NCBI GenBank assembly: GCA_003194525.1
Contig: NBIV01000057.1
Span: 186,001 to 250,000, forward strand
Length of the DNA stretch: 64,000 bases
Direction: 5' to 3'
Source: Gracilariopsis chorda
Taxonomy: Eukaryota; Rhodophyta; Florideophyceae; Gracilariales; Gracilariaceae
A program made the position numbers and the translations under genes. Positions 9,631-19,998 of this stretch are shown here, piece after piece. The notes beneath the pieces were generated by a model, which saw only the letters and a list, made by a program, of their open reading frames with translations, did not search any database and was not told the origin of the DNA. How positions within the stretch are numbered: position 1 is the stretch's first letter; every line of letters starts with the position of its first letter.

Positions 9631-11107
9631 TAGCAGAAAGTACTATGTAATGTACAAGGTGAGTTGATGCCTTATTTGGCTACAACAATTATATACACAT
9701 TGTTGTATCGGACTATTCTATGCTTAGCTGTAGTAGATCACATGCACTTAGTACGTTCAAAACAACTCCGTACAGGTCAAACTGCTGGCAACTGAACACG
9801 TATCGTATTTATGTACTGCCCTTGTCCACCAAAGTCATACTACAACTGACTTTCCTTTAAAAGTTGTGCAGTTCAAGAAAATGGAATGGATGTATTCTTG
9901 TTGTAGTACGCACAGTACAAGTTGCTGATGGTGTGAATCAAGGTGTGCCAGTTCCCGTTCTGTCGCACAGACGCGAGCAGCTGGTCTCCTATAGTAGAGA
10001 AAGGCAGTGTCTAGAACAGTCTATCAGACACTATCCCGCCTGTAGCTTCTTGTCTTGAGCTCTCCCAGCGAGTGACCACCAGTACTTAAGATGTGTATTG
10101 TGGTAGAGGTATGAGCCACAAAATTATAAGCGTTCCTCCCTACAGAAAATTGATTCTCGTTAAACGCAGAAACGCCGGCCATGGATCGAGCGATTCAAAC
10201 AATATCGCTGCATTTAAGGAGCAGCTTATCTCGACCGTGCATCCCTTTTCTGACTCAGTGTAGCTGTCCAACGCTGAACTCAACATTTGAGAGCATAAAA
10301 ATCTGAAATGGAAACCTGAGAATCTGAAAAAGAGAATGGGATGAGGACGTAACGTGACATAGTTCTGTCTTCCAGAGCGACTGTTGAACCCGACGGGCTT
10401 ATTGATAGCTTTGATAACAGGACAAGAGTAATAGCAAATGTGAGCAGAGAAGGAAAACTATCACGTTATACTGGTCAATTGCTTTTTCTGGTAAGAGCTT
10501 CTTTTTATTCGATTGCCAGAAATCAAATATTGCGAAAAGACTACATTTTCAAGTTTTGCTCTGCCATATATGCAAACCATATTTGTCTTATGACCAGACG
10601 GCGTCGACATGAACATGCGTCGTTCTGAGCTGGTGACCGAGTAACGAGGTTTCTGGCCTATACGTTTGCAAGTGACAGTTTGCTACAGTTGTGCTATTGC
10701 GATGGAAAAGTGAGCGTTTCCTGAAAACACAAAAGAGCAAAACTGTTTCTTCGTCATCTCGCCTGCGAGAGATTTGTTCCACATTCTATTTAGCAGGAAC
10801 AAAGCTGAGGGTAGAAGAATCAGAAATCCTGGGCTTTCATGGAAATGCATCGAACCTCAAACTCAGGTATAGCCTTTTAAATCTGTGTACTTGCGGTTTC
10901 AGGAGACGCCCAGTGTCCCACATGCTGAAAACCCGTACTGAAGACATCTGGAAGGAGAAAGTACCTGTATTCAAACCGCAGACGCAAGGAGCAACGCTAT
11001 GGATGTCGCAGGGAAATGATGACGATCATCATTGTGAGCAGAGCAGTGAAGCTGAAGCGAAGCAAAAAGGTAAAATGTGCTGATGGTAGTACAATACTAG
11101 TCTAGGG
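9631..11107. other. Intergenic region, no gene recognised
   Basis: The longest frame is 130 codons at 10691-11083 +. It has no signal peptide or recognised motif and is probably chance, though a short spliced gene cannot be excluded. Confidence 0.35.
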
Positions 11108-11285
11108 AGACCAGTACAGAAGAATCTGGTCATTTAGGAGCCATCACAATCTGCGGTTGTGTTCAGAGGCTCTGATAGAGTAGTCAAAAAGTCGTGTCCA
11201 AATGTCACGTTTGGTTCATATCATGACATTTGGGCATGGGAAATATGTTCTTTTGGGGTTTCAAGACGCTCCTACTGTTATACGT
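11108..11285. repeat. Dispersed repeat family, copy 2
   Basis: Same orientation as the copy at 8400-8575. Similarity starts near AATCTGGTCATTTAGGAGCC and ends after AGACGCTCCTACTG. Flanks on both sides are unrelated, so the element's limits are close to these positions. No obvious target duplication was found. Confidence 0.7.
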
Positions 11286-12801
11286 GATCCTGTTACTATT
11301 GTTACAAAGGTAATCCACATCCTGACGGAGTGGGATCTGTGATAGTACAAAACAGGACGCTGTTTCTACCGGGTTTGGAACCATGTGTATGGTTGCAGTA
11401 CGGCTGAAAAATCCGTTCTAGGACAATGATGTGCTTCAGAGTTTCTGAAAATTACGTCTTTCTGAAAGATGTAAATGATAATTGAAGTACTGGCAGACAT
11501 GGTTGTGGCAGAAAAGTGTTACATCAAAAATCAATACTCAAAGCGATAGTTTCAAAGCGCAGATACTTTAACAACGCCACTTAGAAAACCGAAAAGCTCA
11601 TAGAAGACAAAAATATGACAAAGGCCTGAGCGCAACACCAGGAGCAAACTGAAGTGTGCTAGCAGTCGTACATACCGCAAATAGAACGAACGTTGAAACT
11701 GGCAACTGCTGTGGAATTATAGCTTGAGGTCAACTTTGAACGCAATCAACAGAGATTGCGGCAATCGAACGAGTCATGGTTGAGGTGAGAGGCTTGAACA
11801 GAGAGACTCGAAACTGGTTACACAGAAACCACTTCTACAAATGCATTTGCTGGGATATTCTCGAAAACATATTAGTATTAGCTAGAGAAAAGCATTACAA
11901 AGGGGACAATAAAGTCTAAAACTATATTTGACTGAGCAGAACAGATGCACGACTAGACTTTGCGGGTTACAATCAGTGGAGAAGTAGAGAAGGCCGAAAG
12001 AGCCCCGACAGAGCTATTAGACGGAGACCTACAAATGTATTTTTTTGCCAGCTTTGCGCTTGACGTAAGCATACAGGAAAGCAAGACAAGGTTTTTACGG
12101 TTTTAGTGTTCTAACTACGTTCAGTCATGAAGGCAAAGACGCTTCCGCATTCCACGCAGAAAACTATGTGAAAACCCGATGTTCATCAGTCAGAAGCGTT
12201 GTCATCATCACACGTCAGTGCCAAAATAGAGCAAAACACCGGCCGAGCATTCCCGTTAGCGCCGGCGCACTATTGGGAACATTACAGTTCAAATGTGAGC
12301 ACCCCGCTCTATCTGACCCTTACCAACCGTGGCAGTTGGCGATGTATGAACGTGTGAGTAAAATTGTCTTACGCGAAACTCCGACGCCTCACCGCTGCTG
12401 GTAACTGTACAACCGATAAAAGGACGATGATTGTGGTCCTCATTAATGCTCCTCCTCTGCTCGTTTCGAAATGCACTTCTTTCTGGGCTTCACATCCCGA
12501 GCTGCCATAAAACTTCCGAAGGCACCTGTACCTTTAAGGTACCGGCGGTAGGTTACCCCAGGGTAGCCTTCGACCCTTCGTATATCTGTTTGTGTTCCCT
12601 GTTGAACATGGACGCTTTTCATGCAGTGGCTGACACACAATCATTGCTTCCCGAAGCTGTGCAAACACTACCACAAATAGATGCTTGCGCCACGGTTAGC
12701 CATTCTTTCACGCGCCAATAGTCTGTGGTTTGCCTCCTCAGCCAACGCCAAGTTTCCATGTTCATCCTTAGGGTAACTCTCTATGCTATCACTCCGCGCC
12801 T
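11286..12801. other. Intergenic region, no gene recognised
   Basis: No gene is supported. At 12427-12505 there is DNA related to the small signal-peptide ORF at 6266, without a usable frame. The frame 12431-12721 + (96 codons) is unrecognised. Confidence 0.35.
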
Positions 12802-14094
12802 ATGCAACTGGGAAACACTATGAACGTCGTGCTCCGATTGACTGTAATCTTAACACTGATGCACGCTGCTCCGACCCAAAGCGAGAATGAGCCTTGCCGC
12901 TCGTCGCTTCGTAACGTCACTTCCTGCAACAACGCCGTTGACGTTGCGCTAGGAGACGATCGCATCGCAGGAGAGAAACCAAACCAATGTCGAGTGGGCT
13001 GCAAATATTTTACCCACCCGGACATTGCCATGAGTATCCGTTCGGCGAACTGCTCCTTCGATCTTTGCGATGTCCCACTCCCATTTCGAACGTTCACCTT
13101 TGGCACTCGTATGTGTCAGCCCCGTGCATTGTGCATTTCCTCTTGCGGCGAGGAGCCCCCAGGATGCGTGTACTCGGGCACATGTCGCGAGTTCACCTGT
13201 TTTCACGACAAAAACACAGGGCTGCCTGCCAGTTTTACCAGGTTGACATTTGCTGGACCTCGTTCCATTGTTCGCGTGAATGAATCTGTAACGTCTGACA
13301 CTCCTTCAACGTATGGCCCGGTTGATGCGGTTCTCATCTCTGGGGATCGTTGTTCTGATGATAACCGCCCTCGTACATATGGTCACTGTGCGGAATCGAC
13401 AAACGTGTTTCTTTCTGATCAGGGTGACGATGATGAAGAGTTTGTTCAATGTCGTCGTGCATGCCGAAATATCCGGAACGAAGAAGTGGAAATAGTTCGG
13501 ATGAGGACAAATTGTAAGAGCTGCTCTTCGCTAAGTCCACCCTATCTATGTATCGCTCAATCGGAGTGTCGCGATAGGTGTAACGCGCCACTAGTAGAAG
13601 GTTGTGTGTTCACTGGAAGTTGTAAGTCTCTTGTATGTGTGTCAGGAATCGATTCAAAGCTACCAGCTGTGGTGAACGTTAGTGATGAAACAGGCAAAGG
13701 AGGGATCATCGTCTCCGTAGATAACGCAAGGTTGACGGCATCAATTGATCCACCAGTGTTCGTCAAATACTTAGAAAATAGGAGGGTACCAAACGCGAGC
13801 ATTCCAGTCACTGTCACTGGAGATTCTCATGTACCGTTGGTACAAAACGTTGACATATCAGATTCGGAGAATGCATCTACCAACACCAACAACAGTGCTT
13901 CATCACCGACAAAATCTCAGGATGAACAGGTCTCTAAGTGGTTGTGGCTCGGGCCTACAATTGGATTATTTGGCGCCTTGATCACGGCTCTGGCCGCTAT
14001 AGTGGCAGCGTATATTGCGCGCAACGGCATAACTAATCGTACGAGAAACAAAAAGCCAATTGATATATACGATGATTATCATGACTTGCAATGA
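12802..14094 (+). CDS. Type I membrane protein with a duplicated 12-cysteine ectodomain
   Basis: The protein is 430 residues with no intron needed. Residues 1-25 form a signal peptide; an ATG at codon 7 is an equally good start. Residues 32-133 and 184-279 are two related modules, each with twelve cysteines at matching places. Shared pieces are SxNC or RTNC, then CxxxxxC, and GCVYSGTC in the first against GCVFTGSC in the second. A serine/asparagine-rich stalk with several N-glycosylation sequons follows (about 330-375), then one transmembrane helix (about 380-406, LGPTIGLFGALITALAAIV). The cytoplasmic tail of about 24 residues is basic next to the membrane and ends IYDDYHDLQ. The tail tyrosines could be a sorting or phosphorylation signal (inference). 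I do not recognise the family; a receptor or adhesion protein is plausible. Confidence 0.85.
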   Translation: MQLGNTMNVVLRLTVILTLMHAAPTQSENEPCRSSLRNVTSCNNAVDVALGDDRIAGEKPNQCRVGCKYFTHPDIAMSIRSANCSFDLCDVPLPFRTFTFGTRMCQPRALCISSCGEEPPGCVYSGTCREFTCFHDKNTGLPASFTRLTFAGPRSIVRVNESVTSDTPSTYGPVDAVLISGDRCSDDNRPRTYGHCAESTNVFLSDQGDDDEEFVQCRRACRNIRNEEVEIVRMRTNCKSCSSLSPPYLCIAQSECRDRCNAPLVEGCVFTGSCKSLVCVSGIDSKLPAVVNVSDETGKGGIIVSVDNARLTASIDPPVFVKYLENRRVPNASIPVTVTGDSHVPLVQNVDISDSENASTNTNNSASSPTKSQDEQVSKWLWLGPTIGLFGALITALAAIVAAYIARNGITNRTRNKKPIDIYDDYHDLQ

Positions 14095-14492
14095 TACGGA
14101 GTGGATGCCAGTCCAAAACTCATCGTCGAATTTCAGCACTATGGGATGTGTGTGTGTGGTTACCGGCACGTACCTCTAATTCCTAGGCAACGGTATTCGC
14201 TTTCTAGAGCGCGCGAAACTCCTTCAAGCACACCCACCCGACTGCCCATAAAGGCGTTTCAAAGGTGCAAGCATGACACTAGTCACGCTTGCAAAGGGAA
14301 AAATGGGTGCCCAAAACGACAGTGGTATGTATGTGATTCAGTTCCGTTTCGTACAGAGTACAAATTAATATCATACAGCCAAATAGGTTTAAGCACGCGA
14401 AATAAGTTATGAAACTTGTAATAAAACTGCTTTCCTTCATTGTTCTAGCTAGTAAATTACTGTGTAGCAGCACCACGCCTGTCTATCAAAGC
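14095..14492. other. 3' flank of the membrane-protein gene and MULE-1 target site
   Basis: No gene. The last nine bases, TATCAAAGC (14484-14492), are the left copy of the target duplication of the Mutator-like element that starts at 14493. An AATAAAA-like signal occurs near 14418. Confidence 0.5.
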
Positions 14493-14722
14493 GGGAAAGG
14501 GCTAAACTACACGACGTAGATGTAGGCGAGTCAGCGCGCATTTGCACCAATAAAAAGAGAGTCAGCGGGCACGTGCCACGGCGAGCTGCACATGTGCCCG
14601 CGCCACTTGAAATCTAATTGTAGCCAATAATATGCCCCTATTTTTGATTTCAACCAGTAGATCCGCAGAGTCAGGACATTCCCTCTATTCCTGTTCTCTC
14701 CGACCGCCAAGTCAGCGCGACG
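14493..14722 (+). repeat. MULE-1 left terminal inverted repeat
   Basis: About 230 bases matching the reverse complement of 34185-34403 at roughly 85 percent by eye. Shared blocks include GGCGAGTCAG, GCATTTGCACCAATAAAAAG, GTCAGCGGGCAC, CTGCACATGTGCC, TGTAGCCAATAATATGCCCC and TTTCAACCAGTAGATCCGC. The divergence between the two arms says that the insertion is old. Confidence 0.9.
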
Positions 14723-14989
14723 TACATGTCGTAAATGCCATTTGGCGCCATCATTGTGCAAATTGATGAGCGTCACCGAGCAAGAACAAGGATGGGGAAT
14801 CGCAATCGTGCTCCGCAAATATACAGACTAGAAGCGTCTTCACTGGACCGGTCCAGAAAAATCTTCGAAGGTTTTGTGCATGAAAAAAAATGGCGACACT
14901 CAGTTAGAGGATCAATCATACACCAGAAAAAAAGTAATAGGTTATTTAAAAGTGTACACACATAAATCCAGCCAAATAGTTTTTGCGAA

Positions 14990-15850
14990 TGCATTTAATA
15001 ACTTGTTAGTAACTTTTCTGATATTGAGATTGATAAAACACGCTTTGATGAGTTTGTAGGGAGATTTATCGGAGCCATAACCACTAAAAGCTAGATCCAA
15101 ATGATTGGAATTATTTTGGGTTGACTTTCTCAGGATTTAATCTACAGGGAATTGAAAATTTTAAGCAACGAGAAAACTTGGCTATACATAGTTCTGTTGA
15201 GTTCTCCGGAAGAATAACTGCTTCGGTACCAGATGAAACGTATAAAAACTCCTGGTAGGACGTGTTTCCCAGCGGCTACACATACAGGTCCACTAAGCTG
15301 TTTACAGGTTTCCTTGAATTCCTATGCGAGGGGTAGGCAGGCTTTTCAGATATTTTGAGTCAGAAAAATATCTCTTCTCTTGTGCCCTACCTTGAATTAG
15401 AAGATCAACTGAAAGAGCTTATCGGAAGCAAGGCACCTGGTGAGAAGATTGAGAACGTTCTTCTTTCTAATTCTAAGACTTAGGATACGAGTTTGATGCG
15501 GCTTATGGTGCGATTGGGGTTGGATTGTTTGTTCATGAGTTCAAGTGATACTATTTTTGAGTCTTTTGAGACATTCGCTTGCTCTTTAGTGATCGAGGTG
15601 CTTGGCATACTTCCACCTGAGCGTCCATTTAAGGGTTCTCAGATGCAAGGAAGACTGTTTACATGTTCTTGGACGGGGTCTTAGAATACGCCAAGAGCAT
15701 TTATATATGATACGCGTGAATATCTAGAAGTTGAAAAAAGAAGTAAAGTGAAGCAAAAAGCAATAAAAGCAAGAATCTAGGGCTTTCATGAAGAACAGAA
15801 AGAGCTCAAAAAATCATGATAGAAGAAAAGGGATCAAATGCTTGTGGTCA
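14990..15850 (+). pseudogene. Decayed plus-strand ORF inside MULE-1
   Basis: The plus strand reads as protein-like sequence over about 860 bases, for example RFDEFVGRFIGAITTKS near 15040, then one frame from about 15140 to 15850. That frame is interrupted by several stops (TAG after KNSW, CEG and SNSKT) and includes the 63-codon piece at 15493-15684. It lies opposite in strand to the transposase, as second genes of MULEs often do. No domain is recognised. Confidence 0.4.
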
Positions 15851-15952
15851 ATGCTACAGCTATTGGATGTGTCCGTGAGGCTTTGACATAATTCAAATTG
15901 CTTTCTTTTGCACTTCTTGGGCTACGAAAGTTGATGGTGCCCCAGCTGTTTC

Positions 15953-16781
15953 TGTGGTGCAATGCCCCAAAGGGGAAAAACACCGAAAGACGTTCGAGAT
16001 CTTCCTCTCACGAGGTGAACCCAGTTTAGTAGAGCCCTCCCAGAGGTGTCACGGCGAAGCCGGTTTGTAAGACCAGGGACACCTGTCGCGACTCGCGCAG
16101 GGAGGTGGAGGCGAAGAATCGGTATCCGCGTGAGCGGGGTGTGATCCTCAGTAGAGGTATGTTTCCACGTAAGTGGGGGTGTGTGAGCGGATGTGCACAC
16201 GAGGGCTGCGGATAGCGGGAGGTGCTACCCTAAAAAAAGGGGAAAAAGGAAGGGAGAAGAGGAGGAAGGAAGGACGAAGTGGGTCGCGAGAGCGACGAAC
16301 AGATACGGCAATGCCGGTGGACAGGACTCCCTATACAGGGCGAAACACCAATATGATTGGAACAATTATACTCCCAAGGATGGGCTTCTTTTGATGTGCA
16401 AGGGGGTCAGATGTCCCGTGGTTTACGGCGTTTCCCTCCAAGGAGGAGTAGAGTACGCGCGCAAGCGGCAACAACTAGAGCCAATTCCCCAGGTTGGGGT
16501 CCCTTGTTGGGGAAGGTTTACTGGTGCGACGGCAGTGCGCCGTCGCACTAAGTACTAGCTTCCCAGAAATGGGTGTGAAAATAATAAATAATATTAACTA
16601 AAATACTCCACATTTCGTGGCAACATCCACTACTGTGGCCAACCGCCAATTGACCCAAAACCGTGTCCCACGTGTCCATACCCACCATTGTGTGGCGTAG
16701 TTCATATACACACTACACAACCGATAATATCGGGAAAACGATCAAATACCTAGAATCCCTCTCTCAGGGCGTTGCACTTCA
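15953..16781 (-). mobile_element. Solo LTR of a Ty3/Gypsy chromovirus
   Basis: 829 bases beginning TGTGGTGCAATGCCCC and ending GTTGCACTTCA, flanked on both sides by the 5-base duplication GTTTC (15948-15952 and 16782-16786). It is clearly related to the LTRs of the element at 17157-28666 but differs at many positions, so it came from another, older insertion reduced by LTR-LTR recombination. Orientation is the same as that element. It sits in MULE-1. Confidence 0.93.
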
Positions 16782-16786
16782 GTTTC

Positions 16787-17156
16787 CAAGGTTTTCGAAG
16801 GTGTGTGACAGTCCTTCTGATATGCTTCTTGGGGATAATGCGGGCTTGTCCTTGCTCGCTTTCTCGTGGGCTCCAAGGAGCTTTTCTTTCTCCATTGTGC
16901 TTTGTGGCTTCCATTGTTTGGCGGACGGATCCCTGAGGAACTGAACTCTTTTGTAGAAGAAAATGGATGTAGTAAAGTGACAATGTTTTCTGTTTATTCA
17001 GCTTATTCTGTTCATGAAGCCAATCTTGTTCTGTAGGTACCTCTAACTTCGAAGTGTGTCTCTTTTGCTTGGTGAATGTCTGTGATGGCATCCCTTAAAA
17101 AACTTAGAACTTCACTCACGGCAACACATCCAATTCCAGTAGCTTGTCGATGTAAA
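16787..17156 (-). pseudogene. MULE-1 transposase C-terminal fragment left of the LTR element
   Basis: Read on the minus strand this 370-base piece continues the MULE-1 coding sequence that stops at the LTR insertion near 28672. The residues ATGIGCVAVSEVLSFLRDAI match the part of MULE-2 at 56582-57019 that reads ATDLVPIALRSIKIVLERSI. The chromovirus therefore landed in the C-terminal part of the MULE transposase ORF. Confidence 0.55.
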
Positions 17157-17963
17157 TGTGGTGCAATGCCCCAAAGGGGAAAAACACCGAAAGACGTCCG
17201 GGATCTTCCTCTCACGAGGTGAACCCAGTTGGGTAGAGCCCTCCCAGAGGTGTCACGGCGAAGCCGGTTTGTAAGACCAGGGACACCTGTCGCGACTCGC
17301 GCAGGGAGGTGAAGGCGAAGAATCGGTATCCGCGTGAGCGGGGTGTGATCCTCAGTAGAGGTATGTTTCCACGTAAGTGGGGGTGTGTGAGCGGATGCGC
17401 ACACGAGGGCCGCGGATAGCGGGAGGTGCTACCCTAAAAAGGGGAAAGAGGAAGGACGAGTGGGTCGCGAGAGCGACGAGTAGATACGGCAATGCCGGTG
17501 GACAGGACTCCCTATACAGGGCGAAACACCAATATGATTGGAACAATTAGTACTCCCAATGATGGGTCTCCTTTAGATGTGCAAGGGGGGTGAACTTCCG
17601 TACACTACGGTGCTTCCCTCCAAGGAGGAGTTGAGAACACGCGGAGGCGGTAAAGCTCAGACCCAATTCCCCAGGTTGGGGTCCCTTGTTGGGGAAGGTT
17701 TACTGGTGCGACGGCAGTGCGCCGTCGCACTAATTACTAGCTTCCCAGAAATGGGTGTGAAAATAATAAATAAAATTAACTAAAATACTCCACATTCCGT
17801 GGCAACATCCACTACTGTGGCCAACCGCCAATTGACCCAAAACCGTGTCCCACGTGTCCATACCCACCATTGTGGGGCGTAGTTCATATACACACTACAC
17901 AACCGATAATATCGGGAAAGCGTTCAAGTACCTAGAATCCCTCCCTGAGGGCGTTGCACTTCA
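17157..17963 (-). repeat. 3' LTR of the chromovirus
   Basis: Runs TG to CA, 807 bases, nearly identical to 27859-28666. It contains many small stem-loops such as GTCGCGAGAGCGAC, CCGTACACTACGG and CGACGGCAGTGCGCCGTCG. Confidence 0.95.
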
Positions 17964-17978
17964 TATCCCCCCCCTTAA
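17964..17978 (-). other. Polypurine tract of the chromovirus
   Basis: Read on the minus strand, AAGGGGGGGGATA lies directly before the 3' LTR, the position and composition expected of the plus-strand primer of LTR elements. It confirms the minus orientation. Confidence 0.8.
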
Positions 17979-18020
17979 GACGGGAAAACGACCGCGGGCG
18001 CGGAGGATTCCCAGACGAAA

Positions 18021-18911
18021 ATGGGTGATAAAAGCGCGTGCTTTGTCTCCGGTTCTCCGGTAAATCCCTCTGCACCAGAGTCATCAAGCACACAAACGAC
18101 AACAACAGCCACCCTCCAAAAGGGACAAAGGAACGACGACAACCATATCAACAGCCACAGCCAACCGCCGAGACTTCTCGGGCGGTACACCACCGGTTTC
18201 CGGTCAGTTCCCCTGCCTCAGGGCGATCGAAATCCGGTACAACCGGGGAATATGGCTGCTGCAGCCGACCATCCCTTCGCACTACCACCTTCGGTGGTGT
18301 CCTCCGGAACCACTCCGGTGTCCAACTGGCCAGCCTACAACACCCTGGTGGGGCTCAACCCGATGAATCGGAATCACGCGTCGCGCCTGCGCCTTGCCCC
18401 GTGGTTTCACCCGGTCGCTGTCCTCAATGAGGGGTTGGTCACCGCTTATGCGGATGGTTCAGACACCCTTCCGGGGGATCTGCCCAGAGCAGTCACCACA
18501 TCGTGGGATTGGCGTCACCGGATTGCGATTCCGCGTCACCACCTCCGAAGAAACTCGGGCGAGACCGTCGCTGCGGCGCAGACCGCGTTGACGCGGATGG
18601 CGTACCAACGGCAGAGCCGGGCTCCATTCGATGTACCGGTCCCACCGGAGTTGGCTTCGACGTTAGCTACTTCCGCACTCGCGGGGAGATTGGGTACGGC
18701 GAGAACCTGTTCCGCCTCGAGACCCTCGCTTGGAGGAATTTCCCCGCAGCGCGGCAAGAGGCCCTTTGCTGGGAGCGACCGATTATTCGGGCGGAGTTCA
18801 GGTACCTTCCCCGGCAATACCGGTCCAACTTTCTCCAAAACTTCATCCGCTACGAGCGGCGTTGGCGATCCCGATTCGGGTACTTTATCCCGTATCAGAA
18901 CGTGGAGATAG
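18021..18911 (+). CDS. Antisense open frame of the chromovirus, first of two overlapping
   Basis: 296 codons on the strand opposite to gag-pol, starting MGDKSACFVSG. The first half is rich in Ser, Thr, Pro and Gln; the middle contains proline- and tryptophan-rich stretches. It overlaps another frame that begins at 18503. No homology is recognised. It may be an accessory gene of the element. Confidence 0.4.
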   Translation: MGDKSACFVSGSPVNPSAPESSSTQTTTTATLQKGQRNDDNHINSHSQPPRLLGRYTTGFRSVPLPQGDRNPVQPGNMAAAADHPFALPPSVVSSGTTPVSNWPAYNTLVGLNPMNRNHASRLRLAPWFHPVAVLNEGLVTAYADGSDTLPGDLPRAVTTSWDWRHRIAIPRHHLRRNSGETVAAAQTALTRMAYQRQSRAPFDVPVPPELASTLATSALAGRLGTARTCSASRPSLGGISPQRGKRPFAGSDRLFGRSSGTFPGNTGPTFSKTSSATSGVGDPDSGTLSRIRTWR

Positions 18912-19807
18912 AGCGGATTGCGCCGCCTCACCGACTAGGTCGGTATGTAGCACTCCCCGAGTGGTGGCGCTTCCATGAAGCCTGCCGGGGGTGCTACATA
19001 GAACTCCCGCCGGTACTTACGTACCTCGGTTCGCTGCTCATGCAGGATCCCCGGTCGGGGTTGTGGTCCGTAGTGGTTACGGAGTGGGCGGCCCGCAGTG
19101 CGGCTTATATCCTCAACGAGGCGTACGACCAGTATCGTCTCTGGTTCCTTCAACCGCGTGTGCGGGCAGCGATCCGAAACCTGGATCTTCGCATCCCCCT
19201 TGGGGGCCAGGCCAACAATGAAGAGGTCCTCCAATTACTTGGGTACATCGACAGCGTTAGCTGGAGTGAGGTCCCGCTGGAGCAAAGCGGTCGTCTGGAT
19301 GGCGGCAGCGGTAACACCGGTGGTCCGGGACTCGGTAGAAACACCGCCCTTGCGGGGGATTTTATCTACTTCGACCCCTGGGAGTTCCGGGAAATTTCCT
19401 CCGAGGAGGCGCGAGAGCTTCGCGATACGCCCCGGCATGTGCCGGAAGACCACCCGGTGGGGTACGTCGATTCTGACGACTACTACCGCGCATACGGCGG
19501 GGATGACCCAATGGTCGATAACGAACCGGAAGAACCCGGGGAGATGGACGTAGAGGAAACCGGCGCTAGCGCGGAAGCTTTCCCAGAGGGGGTATCTCCG
19601 GCCGAGCCGGCTGCTGACCCTTCAACGGCAAGTGCCGGACCTTCTATCCCCAGCGGGGTGACGGCGAATGAAAACGAAATCATCGCACGTTTCCTCCGGG
19701 GTGCCGGTCTTAGCGCTGCCGAGGTATCGGGGGATGTCACCACCATGGCGGACGCGTTGGCCTACCGCCTTGCTGGGGGTTACGCCCCGGACGATGGGGG
19801 TGAGTGA
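18503..19807 (+). CDS. Antisense accessory ORF of the chromovirus (434 codons)
   Basis: A long open frame opposite to pol, placed between the chromodomain region and the 3' LTR. The middle of the product is rich in aromatic and basic residues (for example RYERRWRSRFGYFIPYQN) and the C-terminal third is acidic (EPEEPGEMDVEET). The amino-acid composition looks like a real protein rather than a complement shadow. Antisense ORFs between pol and the 3' LTR are known from several plant Ty3/Gypsy lineages. Function is not recognised. The frame carries the same dense micro-palindromes as the rest of the element. Confidence 0.55.
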   Translation: MGLASPDCDSASPPPKKLGRDRRCGADRVDADGVPTAEPGSIRCTGPTGVGFDVSYFRTRGEIGYGENLFRLETLAWRNFPAARQEALCWERPIIRAEFRYLPRQYRSNFLQNFIRYERRWRSRFGYFIPYQNVEIERIAPPHRLGRYVALPEWWRFHEACRGCYIELPPVLTYLGSLLMQDPRSGLWSVVVTEWAARSAAYILNEAYDQYRLWFLQPRVRAAIRNLDLRIPLGGQANNEEVLQLLGYIDSVSWSEVPLEQSGRLDGGSGNTGGPGLGRNTALAGDFIYFDPWEFREISSEEARELRDTPRHVPEDHPVGYVDSDDYYRAYGGDDPMVDNEPEEPGEMDVEETGASAEAFPEGVSPAEPAADPSTASAGPSIPSGVTANENEIIARFLRGAGLSAAEVSGDVTTMADALAYRLAGGYAPDDGGE

Positions 19808-19998
19808 AACCTCTAGTCCAGTTTCCTGGTTCTTCTTTCCCTGGCTATGCCAGTTAGTGTAGTGTAGTATTGTGGGGAGCTAGCTGCTCCCTTGAATAAA
19901 CTTTCCCGTTTAGAACGGTGCTTCTCGGTTGAGTTCCCCGTCTTCGACGGACCTTGTCTTGTTATCCTTTCCTTTCGCTCTCCGCTCGCACGGCAACG

